Assembly: GCA_934636305.1 (NCBI GenBank)
Contig: CAKUAM010000075.1
Span: forward strand, 1 to 9,873
Reading direction: 5' to 3'
From: an uncultured Oscillospiraceae bacterium
GTDB taxonomy: Bacteria; Bacillota; Clostridia; Oscillospirales; Oscillospiraceae
Length of the DNA: 9,873 nt
Shown here: in pieces, positions 1 to 5,556 of the stretch
Layout of the letters: each line of letters starts with the position of its first letter
How positions within the stretch are numbered: the first letter of the stretch is position 1
The notes under the pieces: generated by a model
What the model was told of the DNA's origin: nothing
What the model saw: only the letters and a program-made list of their open reading frames with translations
Databases searched by the model: none
Position numbers and translations under genes: made by a program

Positions 1-76
1 GGTGGAGACTGGCGGACTCGAACCGTCGACCTCTTGCGTGTGAAGCAAGCGCTCTAACCAGCTGAGCTAAGCCTCC
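1..76 (-). tRNA. tRNA-Val, anticodon CAC
   Basis: Read on the minus strand, the sequence folds into a complete cloverleaf. The acceptor stem is GGAGGCT/AGTCTCC with one G-U pair, the D stem is GCTC/GAGC, and the anticodon stem is CTTGC/GCAAG around loop TTCACAC. Position 34-36 is therefore CAC, which reads the valine codon GUG. The T arm is GACGG-TTCGAGT-CCGCC and contains one A-C mismatch at 50-64. The discriminator base is A, followed by CC at the window edge, so the CCA end is probably genome-encoded, with its last A just outside. The gene lies downstream of cca in the same direction and has its own promoter. Confidence 0.95.
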
Positions 77-92
77 GTCTGTTTGCTCCAGT

Positions 93-122
93 ATTATAGC
101 AGATACCGGAGGGAAAAGTCAA
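93..122 (-). promoter_or_regulatory. Promoter of the tRNA-Val gene
   Basis: On the minus strand there is a TTGACT -35 box (117-122), an 18-bp spacer and a perfect TATAAT -10 box (93-98), preceded by TG at the extended -10 position. Transcription should start near 86, about ten bases before the mature tRNA 5' end. The -35 box contains the TGA stop codon of cca, so the promoter begins inside the upstream gene. Confidence 0.8.
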
Positions 123-1243
123 CTGCAGATTTCGGATTTCTTGCGCCACAAGACGGGGGCCAGCTGCAAAAGGCGCGCATGCGAGTTCTCAAGCGGGTGC
201 TCCAGCACATAAGATAGCAGCAGGGACAGCATCTGCCCCACGTCGCGGCCTGAAAGCCACGGGAAATCTGCGCCGCGGACAGCGAGCTGGCGCAGCGTGA
301 CGCACGCGCCGGAGGCTTCGATGGCGCGGACAGCGTCCGAGTGCTGCATATCGGCCTGCAGCCGGGCGGTTTCCCAGCCGTGCGCGGCGATGAGCTGCTT
401 CCACTGCAACTCACTGCGGCGCTCCTGCCACGTGGCGGCAGTCAGGTCGATCAGGCGGCACAATCTGGCCGGCAGACGGAACGCGGCCGGGCTGAGTGAT
501 GGGCAAACAAACTTTGCACCGGTCCAGCGTGCGGCAGGGGTCGCTGGGAGGGAGGAAAGAGACGAGGAGTCGACCGTGCCGGACAGCTCGCAGGCGATGA
601 GCAGACCTTGCGCCGCCATGCGTCCAAAATATGCCGGCTGGTCAGATAGTAATGCTTTTTCCGATTCTTCCCGCACGCGTTCACGGGAAAGAGCAGCGCA
701 GAGCGGCACGCAGCGGCCGATGGCTGCCTGTGTCTCAGGCTCCAGATGAAAGCCAAGCTGGGCGGCAAAGCGGTAGGCGCGCAGCATCCGCAGTGCGTCC
801 TCCTGAAAGCGTGCGGCAGGTACGCCGACACAGCGGATGATCCCGCTGGTAAGATCGGCCTGTCCGCCGTAAAGATCTGTGATATGGCCGGACAGGTCCA
901 TCGCCATGGCGTTGATTGTAAAATCGCGGCGGGCAAGATCCTCTGCCAGACTGCGCACGAAGCGTACGCCGTCCGGGTGGCGGCTGTCATGATACGTACC
1001 GTCCAGACGGTAGGTTGTGACCTCTGCGCAGCTGCCGTCCAGAAATACGGTGATGGTGCCATGCCGGATGCCGGTGGGCACGCAGTGGTCAAACAGCTGC
1101 ATGACCTGTTCCGGCAGGGCCTGCGTGGCAATGTCCCAATCGTGGATGGGGCGGCCAAGCAGCGTATCGCGCACGCAGCCGCCGACAAACCGGGCCTCAA
1201 AGCCTGCCTGCTCCAGCGTTCTGATGATTCCGTCCGGCCGCAT
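119..1243 (-). CDS. cca: CCA tRNA nucleotidyltransferase (CCA-adding enzyme)
   Basis: This protein of 374 residues is a class II nucleotidyltransferase that builds or repairs the CCA end of tRNAs from CTP and ATP in the cytoplasm. The family motifs occur in order: GGCVRD at 21-26, the metal-binding DWD at 35-37, RRDFTINA at 105-112, EDALRMLRAYRF at 148-159 and RERVREE at 187-193. The C-terminal part (about 200-374) is the weakly conserved body and tail domain, with no HD phosphohydrolase motif visible. I chose the ATG at 1243 because AAAGGA lies nine bases before it; two upstream in-frame ATGs (1279 and 1261) lack as good a site. A poly(A) polymerase of the same superfamily is the main alternative, but the RERVREE motif and the tRNA neighbour favour CCA addition. 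The stop codon overlaps the tRNA-Val -35 box. Confidence 0.93.
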   Translation of the reverse strand: MRPDGIIRTLEQAGFEARFVGGCVRDTLLGRPIHDWDIATQALPEQVMQLFDHCVPTGIRHGTITVFLDGSCAEVTTYRLDGTYHDSRHPDGVRFVRSLAEDLARRDFTINAMAMDLSGHITDLYGGQADLTSGIIRCVGVPAARFQEDALRMLRAYRFAAQLGFHLEPETQAAIGRCVPLCAALSRERVREESEKALLSDQPAYFGRMAAQGLLIACELSGTVDSSSLSSLPATPAARWTGAKFVCPSLSPAAFRLPARLCRLIDLTAATWQERRSELQWKQLIAAHGWETARLQADMQHSDAVRAIEASGACVTLRQLAVRGADFPWLSGRDVGQMLSLLLSYVLEHPLENSHARLLQLAPVLWRKKSEICS

Positions 1244-1280
1244 GGACACCCATCCTTTCATACAATGCAGGAAATGCATC

Positions 1281-1309
1281 TTGTTTTATTGGCACAATCC
1301 GTATATAAT
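1281..1309 (+). promoter_or_regulatory. Promoter of murC
   Basis: TTGTTT (1281-1286), a 17-bp spacer and TATAAT (1304-1309). A second, overlapping TATAAT follows at 1309-1314. The predicted start is near 1316, giving a leader of about 74 bases before murC. That leader runs through the oppositely oriented cca promoter. Confidence 0.65.
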
Positions 1310-1338
1310 ATAATGCTGATATCTGCCATACAGGCTTC

Positions 1339-1367
1339 ATTATACGCGGCACGGCAGAATCTTGCAA
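1339..1367 (-). promoter_or_regulatory. Promoter of cca
   Basis: On the minus strand, TTGCAA (1362-1367) lies 17 bp from a perfect TATAAT (1339-1344). The predicted start is near 1332, about 90 bases before the chosen cca start. The whole promoter lies within the murC 5' untranslated region. Confidence 0.65.
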
Positions 1368-1389
1368 TTAGATTTTTGGAGGAACAGGA

Positions 1390-2760
1390 ATGGAACGAGC
1401 TTCCGCCTTTCACATTGAACAATATCTGCAGCCGGGCAAGCATTGCCATCTGGTTGGCATCGGCGGCGTGTCAATGCGGCCGCTTGGGCTTGTGCTGCGG
1501 CGCATGGGAATGGAGATCTCGGGTTCGGATATGAATGCGTCCGTGTCGACGGACGAGCTGATCGCCAAGGGGATCGCGGTATCCATCGGACACCGCGCAG
1601 AAAATATTGAGGGTGCCGACTGTCTGATCCGCACGGCAGCTGCGCACAACGACAACCCGGAAATTGCAGCGGCGCGTGCCAAGGGCATCCCGATCTTTGA
1701 GCGCGCGCAGGCGTGGGGCTATATCATGCAGGCGTACCGGAACGCCATCTGTGTGGCCGGCACGCACGGCAAAACGACAACGACCTCCATGCTGACGCAT
1801 ATTTTCATGCAGGCGCAGCGCGACCCCACGATTATGATTGGCGGCTTTCTGCCACTGCTCGGTGCGGGGCACCGCGTCGGCAAGGGTGACACCATCATTC
1901 TGGAAAGCTGCGAATACTGCAATTCCTTCTTGAATTTCTTCCCGACCGTGGCGGTCATCCTCGATGTGGATGCCGACCATCTGGACTTCTTCCGGGATCT
2001 GGAGGATGTGGAGCATTCGTTCCGCGCGTTTGCCTCCCTTGTGCCGGAGGATGGTCTGATTGTTGCCAACGGCGACGATAAAAATACCCGTGACGCTTTA
2101 CGCGGCATGGAATATCTCACGTTCGGCTTTGCGGAGACAAATGATGTATACGGCAGGAATTTTTCTGCCGATTTCAGTGAGTTTGATGTAATCTGCGGCG
2201 GCGCACCGTATGCGCATCTGCGGCTGGGCGTCATCGGACGGCATAACGCGGTCAATGCGCTGGCAGCATGCGCGGTGGCGTGGAAGTTCGGAATTTCCGG
2301 CGAGGATGTGAAGGCGGCGCTGGCAAGCTTTCACGGCGCGGGGCGCAGGCTGGAGTACAAGGGCAGCTTCCACGGCGCGGATATCTATGACGACTATGCG
2401 CACCATCCCAATGAGCTGCATGCGCTGCTGCAGGCGGTTGGCCTGATGGGCTACAAGCGTGTGATCTGTGCATTCCAGCCGCATACGTATTCGCGGACGA
2501 AGGCGCTGTTCGCTGATTTTGTTGATGAGCTGCGGACGGTTGACCAGGCGGTCCTGACGGATATTTATGCCGCGCGGGAACAGAATACCGCAGGCGTCAG
2601 CTCGCAGGATCTGGCAAATGAAATCCCGGGCTCGGTATACTGTCCGTCACTGCAGAGCGTGACGGAGTATCTGCGTCAGACGGCGCAGCCGGGAGATATT
2701 ATCCTGACGGTCGGCGCGGGAGATATTTACAAGGCTGGCGAGTCACTTTTAAAGAAATAA
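1390..2760 (+). CDS. murC: UDP-N-acetylmuramate--L-alanine ligase
   Basis: This 456-residue Mur ligase joins L-alanine to UDP-N-acetylmuramate using ATP, the first step of stem-peptide assembly in the cytoplasm. The N-terminal Rossmann-like domain shows GIGGVSM at 23-29. The central ATPase domain has the P-loop GTHGKTTT at 124-131, E172 in the metal-binding segment and DADHLDFF at 194-201. Other conserved sites are IGRHNAVNALAA at 282-293, YDDYAHHP at 333-340, FQPHTYSRT at 362-370 and a closing VGAGDIYKAG at 441-450. The length is normal for MurC. The usual EADESD-like segment is here ESCEYC (172-177), a variant I associate from memory with Clostridia. GGAGGA lies six bases before the ATG. 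The gene appears monocistronic, with its own promoter and terminator. The related ligase Mpl is less likely because the pattern and length fit MurC. Confidence 0.93.
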   Translation: MERASAFHIEQYLQPGKHCHLVGIGGVSMRPLGLVLRRMGMEISGSDMNASVSTDELIAKGIAVSIGHRAENIEGADCLIRTAAAHNDNPEIAAARAKGIPIFERAQAWGYIMQAYRNAICVAGTHGKTTTTSMLTHIFMQAQRDPTIMIGGFLPLLGAGHRVGKGDTIILESCEYCNSFLNFFPTVAVILDVDADHLDFFRDLEDVEHSFRAFASLVPEDGLIVANGDDKNTRDALRGMEYLTFGFAETNDVYGRNFSADFSEFDVICGGAPYAHLRLGVIGRHNAVNALAACAVAWKFGISGEDVKAALASFHGAGRRLEYKGSFHGADIYDDYAHHPNELHALLQAVGLMGYKRVICAFQPHTYSRTKALFADFVDELRTVDQAVLTDIYAAREQNTAGVSSQDLANEIPGSVYCPSLQSVTEYLRQTAQPGDIILTVGAGDIYKAGESLLKK

Positions 2761-2776
2761 GTCCTTTCAGGGAATG

Positions 2777-2796
2777 CTGCCGGCTGGCGCCGGCAG
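2777..2796 (+). repeat. 8-bp hairpin just after murC
   Basis: CTGCCGGC and GCCGGCAG form a perfect 8-bp stem with a TGGC loop, 16 bases after the murC stop. No T-run follows, so it is not an intrinsic terminator. It could act as a 3'-end stabiliser or pause site for the murC message, with the true terminator about 25 bases further on. Confidence 0.5.
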
Positions 2797-2821
2797 ATGG
2801 ATGCATCGGGAATACGAAAAG

Positions 2822-2861
2822 GGTGGTCACAGAGTCGGAGGATTCTGCGGCCGCCTTTTTT
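2822..2861 (+). terminator. Intrinsic terminator of murC
   Basis: GGTGGTCACAGA (2822-2833) pairs with TCTGCGGCCGCC (2844-2855) over twelve positions, with one A-C mismatch and two G-U pairs, around a ten-base loop. Six T follow at 2856-2861. AAAA precedes the stem, so the element could also work weakly on the minus strand, although no minus-strand gene ends here. Confidence 0.75.
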
Positions 2862-3005
2862 GCATGCGTTTCCGGCAAGACGGAAACGCGGGGACGCCGG
2901 AGACCCGATATGGATTTGCGCCTTGGAGCAGCCGGAAGGAAACTGATGGGGGAACAAATCCGCAGAATCGGCGTCTTATCAGAATAGGATACCGGTTCTG
3001 CTGCA
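2862..3005. other. Non-coding stretch with several inverted repeats
   Basis: The gap from murC to the next gene is about 320 bases. Between the murC terminator and the next promoter I see no credible gene. There are three nested or adjacent complementary pairs: a 9-bp hairpin GCGTTTCCG/CGGAAACGC (2866-2874 with 2881-2889), GACGCC/GGCGTC (2893-2898 with 2970-2975), and inside it GGATTTG/CAAATCC (2912-2918 with 2955-2961). A 10-base segment, CCGCAGAATC (2960-2969), is also complementary to 2841-2850 in the terminator. I see no promoter for a separate RNA. It could be an unrecognised small RNA or a decayed gene. Confidence 0.35.
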
Positions 3006-3035
3006 TTGACAGGACTGTGGCGTATCATTTATAAT
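3006..3035 (+). promoter_or_regulatory. Promoter of the zinc-ribbon membrane protein unit
   Basis: A perfect TTGACA (3006-3011), an 18-bp spacer and a perfect TATAAT (3030-3035). The start should fall near 3042, leaving a short leader before the ATG at 3080. This is among the strongest promoters in the window by consensus match. Confidence 0.85.
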
Positions 3036-3079
3036 AAAATAACAGAATGAAGGAACAAAAAGAAAGGGAGGGCTGACCC

Positions 3080-4069
3080 ATGATTTCTTCGCTGTACCGG
3101 AAATCGTTTTCCCTGCTCATGAAGCGCCCGCTGAAGCTGTGGGGGCTTTCGCTTTTGCAGCTGCTGCTGTGCTGGGTGGCCGGCATCGGGTTTATCGGCG
3201 TTCCGGCAGCTGCAGCTGCGGTGTCTCTGCTGCTTGTGGCGTCGATGCAGATGATCTATCTCAATTCCTACCGCACAGGCCTGGATCCCAAGACGTTCTA
3301 CCTGTTTGCTGCGTTCGGCAAGGAGCAGCTGTGGCACGTGCTGGGCGGTATGGCCTGGCGGGAGCTGTGGGTGTTTGTGTGGGGACTGATCCCGATTGCG
3401 GTGATGGTTCTGGTGATTGTGTTGGGGCTCAGCGGTGCGGTATCGCCGTTTGTGCTGGTGGTTTTGTATTTGGCTGCGCTCGGATTGCAGGCATTCCCGC
3501 TGATCCGCACGTATGAATACCGCTTTGTGCCCTATATCCTTATGACGCGGCGGGACGTGAAGCCCACGGAGGCGACCGCTGTTTCCAAGAAGGAGACCAT
3601 GGGCTACAAGAGCAAGATGTTCTGGGCCGACGTGCTTCCTGTGCTTGCCGTTGCTGCGGCGACGCTGCTTCTGGCGCTGCTGGGAGCAATTCCATATCTT
3701 GGCGTGCTGTTCCGGCTTCTGATGGTGCTTCTGATGATCGCGTATTATATTTTTGCGCCGGTGTTTTTCGGTATCCTGCATGCGGCGTTCTATGTGGAGA
3801 TTCAGGGCCGCCTTGCTGCCCCGGCGCAGCCAACTGCGCCGCGCCCGCCGGTGATTCCGATCCCCGGCCAGACGCCGCCTGAGGCGCCGACGGCTGCGCA
3901 GCCGGAATCGGAACCGGAATCTGCCGGGGCGGAATCGGCCCCGGCACAGCCGGCGCATGCGCCGACAGAACCATCTGCGGACACTGCAGCAGAGAGAACC
4001 TGCCCGGATTGCGGCGCGCCTGTCGCGCCGGAGGCCGCCTTCTGCACGAATTGCGGCAGAAAGCTCTGA
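3080..4069 (+). CDS. DUF975-like membrane protein with C-terminal zinc ribbon
   Basis: This 329-residue protein has about six hydrophobic segments (roughly 20-38, 40-60, 97-117, 121-141, 184-203 and 206-238). A loop at about 145-183 contains YEYRFVPYILMTRRD and a basic ETMGYKSKMFWAD stretch. That layout resembles the DUF975 family of Firmicute integral membrane proteins, whose function is unknown. A low-complexity Pro/Ala/Glu linker (about 246-303) follows. The C-terminus is a compact zinc ribbon with cysteines 308, 311, 322 and 325 in a CxxC-x10-CxxC pattern, probably facing the cytoplasm. GGGAGGG lies seven bases before the ATG. The next small gene starts 12 bases after the stop, so the two are likely cotranscribed. 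I infer a membrane scaffold or envelope role only; there is no enzymatic motif. Confidence 0.8.
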   Translation: MISSLYRKSFSLLMKRPLKLWGLSLLQLLLCWVAGIGFIGVPAAAAAVSLLLVASMQMIYLNSYRTGLDPKTFYLFAAFGKEQLWHVLGGMAWRELWVFVWGLIPIAVMVLVIVLGLSGAVSPFVLVVLYLAALGLQAFPLIRTYEYRFVPYILMTRRDVKPTEATAVSKKETMGYKSKMFWADVLPVLAVAAATLLLALLGAIPYLGVLFRLLMVLLMIAYYIFAPVFFGILHAAFYVEIQGRLAAPAQPTAPRPPVIPIPGQTPPEAPTAAQPESEPESAGAESAPAQPAHAPTEPSADTAAERTCPDCGAPVAPEAAFCTNCGRKL

Positions 4070-4081
4070 GGAGGGCTGCGC

Positions 4082-4246
4082 ATGGGATTTCTATTGACTG
4101 TGCTTGCGGTGCTGGCTGCCTTTATCGGGACGCTGTTTGTATTCCGGGCTGCGGACAAGCTCCACGCCGGTGAAGCCTACACCTACGAAGCAGTGACGGC
4201 AGCTGTCTGCGCGGCGGTGATTGTGCTGGCGCTGATGCTGCGATAG
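4082..4246 (+). CDS. Small two-segment membrane protein, 54 residues
   Basis: A short gene begins with ATG at 4082 and ends with TAG at 4244-4246. Its ribosome binding site AGGAGG (4069-4074) starts at the last base of the upstream stop codon and lies seven bases before the ATG, which is excellent support for translation. The peptide has a hydrophobic N-terminal segment (about 2-21), a polar middle with several charged residues (FRAADKLHAGEAYTYEAV), and a second hydrophobic segment (about 38-53) ending in MLR. I do not recognise the family. The spacing suggests it is translated with the zinc-ribbon membrane protein and may act with it. A terminator follows within 15 bases, marking the end of the unit. 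Confidence 0.75.
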   Translation: MGFLLTVLAVLAAFIGTLFVFRAADKLHAGEAYTYEAVTAAVCAAVIVLALMLR

Positions 4247-4258
4247 AGCTGTAAACGA

Positions 4259-4300
4259 AAACGCACCCATACGCCGGAAGGCCGGTGTATGGGTGCGTTT
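4259..4300. terminator. Bidirectional terminator between convergent genes
   Basis: A 19-bp stem (4259-4277 with 4282-4300, one G-U pair) closes a four-base AAGG loop. On the minus strand, TTTTCGTTT follows the stem; on the plus strand only TTT follows. It lies 12 bases after the small membrane gene and three bases beyond the MFS stop codon, so it probably serves both. Confidence 0.85.
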
Positions 4301-4303
4301 ATG

Positions 4304-5494
4304 TCAGAGAGCGTCCTTTTTTGCGGTGCGGCTCAGAAGAAGGGAGCCAGCCAGAAGCAGAACCGGGAAAATGATTGCAGCCAGAATGCCGGCGCGCAGA
4401 TTGTTGCCCGATGCACTGGAGACGAGCCCTGCCAGTGTCGGCCCGCCGGAGCAGCCGAGATCCCCGGCCAGCGCCAGCAGCGCGAACATGGCTGTTCCGC
4501 CGCCGCGGATGGCCGCCGAAGCGCAGCTGAGGGTGCCGGGCCAGAAAATGCCGACTGAGAACCCGCAGACGGCGCAGCCAATCAGACCGACGACCGGCGA
4601 GGGCACCAGCGCAATGCAGAGATACGCCAGCAGGCACAGCACGCAGCTGAAGCGGATGAACCGGCGCAGATCCAGCCGTTCGCCGTATTTGCTGAAAATC
4701 AGCCGCGAGATGCCCATCAGCACGGCGAACGCCATCGGTCCGGCCAGATCGCCGACCGTCTTGCTGACGCCGAGTCCCTGCTCGGCAAAGGCGGAGGCCC
4801 ACTGGCTGACAGCCTGTTCTGCAGCGCCGGCACAGAGCATCATGAGCATCATCAGCCAGAAAATCCGCAGGGAGAACAGCTGCCGGAACGTCAGGCCCGG
4901 TGTGTCGCTGCTCTGCAGCGAATAGAGCGGAACCTTCGCAAATAAAATGGCGTTGCCAAGCGGAACGAGGGCCCAGACAATCGCCAGGATCCGCCAGCGC
5001 TGTATGCCGAAGACAGAAAAGAATACTGTCGAGAGCAGCACAACGCCCACATGGCCCCAGCAGTAAAACGAGTGGAGCAGGCTCATTGCGGTTTCCTTGT
5101 TATCGGTGGGGCAAGCCTCCAGGATGGGGCTCAGCAGCACCTCAATGAGGCCGCCGCCGAAGGCATAGATAATCACGGCAATCAGAAGCCCCGTGTATGC
5201 GTCAGGCAGCAGATCCGGCAGGATGGTCAGAAGAATCAGCCCGGCTGCGGAGAGAATGTGCGCGAAGATAGCGACAGGACGTTGACCAATCCGATCGACA
5301 AGACTGACCGTGGCCAGATCGACGAACAACTGGACAAGGAAATTGATGGTGATGAGCAGCGTGATCTTTGACAAGGGGATGGCGTAGCTCGTTTCAAACA
5401 TTACGAACAACAGCGGCGCAAAGTTATTGATGATGGCCTGGGCAATATAGCCGATGAAACAGGCAATCATGGTCAGTCTGTAGTTTTGTTTCAT
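4304..5494 (-). CDS. Major facilitator superfamily transporter
   Basis: This 396-residue polytopic membrane protein has a pattern of about twelve hydrophobic segments. The MFS signature loop between segments 2 and 3 is visible as DRIGQRP at 67-73. A second feature is EQAVSQWASAFAEQ in the seventh-segment region, and HSFYCWGHVGV occurs in the first half; both recall the sugar-type FucP/YfkF-like MFS group. The substrate cannot be told from the sequence; drug export and sugar uptake are both possible. AAGGAAG lies five bases before the ATG. The gene follows pnp in the same direction, but the pnp terminator hairpin sits directly before its ribosome binding site and I see no convincing promoter between them. 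It may depend on readthrough or on a promoter inside pnp. Confidence 0.88.
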   Translation of the reverse strand: MKQNYRLTMIACFIGYIAQAIINNFAPLLFVMFETSYAIPLSKITLLITINFLVQLFVDLATVSLVDRIGQRPVAIFAHILSAAGLILLTILPDLLPDAYTGLLIAVIIYAFGGGLIEVLLSPILEACPTDNKETAMSLLHSFYCWGHVGVVLLSTVFFSVFGIQRWRILAIVWALVPLGNAILFAKVPLYSLQSSDTPGLTFRQLFSLRIFWLMMLMMLCAGAAEQAVSQWASAFAEQGLGVSKTVGDLAGPMAFAVLMGISRLIFSKYGERLDLRRFIRFSCVLCLLAYLCIALVPSPVVGLIGCAVCGFSVGIFWPGTLSCASAAIRGGGTAMFALLALAGDLGCSGGPTLAGLVSSASGNNLRAGILAAIIFPVLLLAGSLLLSRTAKKDAL

Positions 5495-5509
5495 GAAAGC
5501 TTCCTTATA

Positions 5510-5545
5510 AAAAATCTCCGGTTTCTGAGGAAGCCGGAGATTTTT
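5510..5545 (-). terminator. Terminator of pnp, immediately upstream of the MFS gene
   Basis: A 16-bp stem (5510-5525 with 5530-5545, one G-U pair) closes a four-base loop. On the minus strand it ends in a T-run that continues directly into TATAAGGAAG, the ribosome binding site region of the MFS gene. It is well formed for ending the pnp transcript and, by position, could throttle expression of the MFS gene. Confidence 0.85.
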
Positions 5546-5556
5546 GCTTTGAACTC

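Noticed and set aside
746..1534. 262-residue plus-strand frame opposite cca and into murC
   Set aside because: It overlaps two well-supported genes and both promoters and has no family features.
2921..2945. CCGGAAGGAAAC resembling the GGAA tetraloop of SRP (4.5S) RNA
   Set aside because: The tetraloop and two GG pairs match, but the conserved GGAAGCAGCC stretch and symmetric loop are missing, so I do not call an SRP RNA.
2774..3034. 86-residue frame between murC and the membrane gene
   Set aside because: It runs through the murC terminator and the next gene's promoter and has no ribosome binding site.
3029..3958. Long Arg/His/Gln-rich open frame (309 residues) antisense to the zinc-ribbon membrane gene
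   Set aside because: It is a low-complexity mirror of the real gene, with no ribosome binding site and no recognisable domain. The plus-strand gene has promoter, binding site and clear membrane segments.
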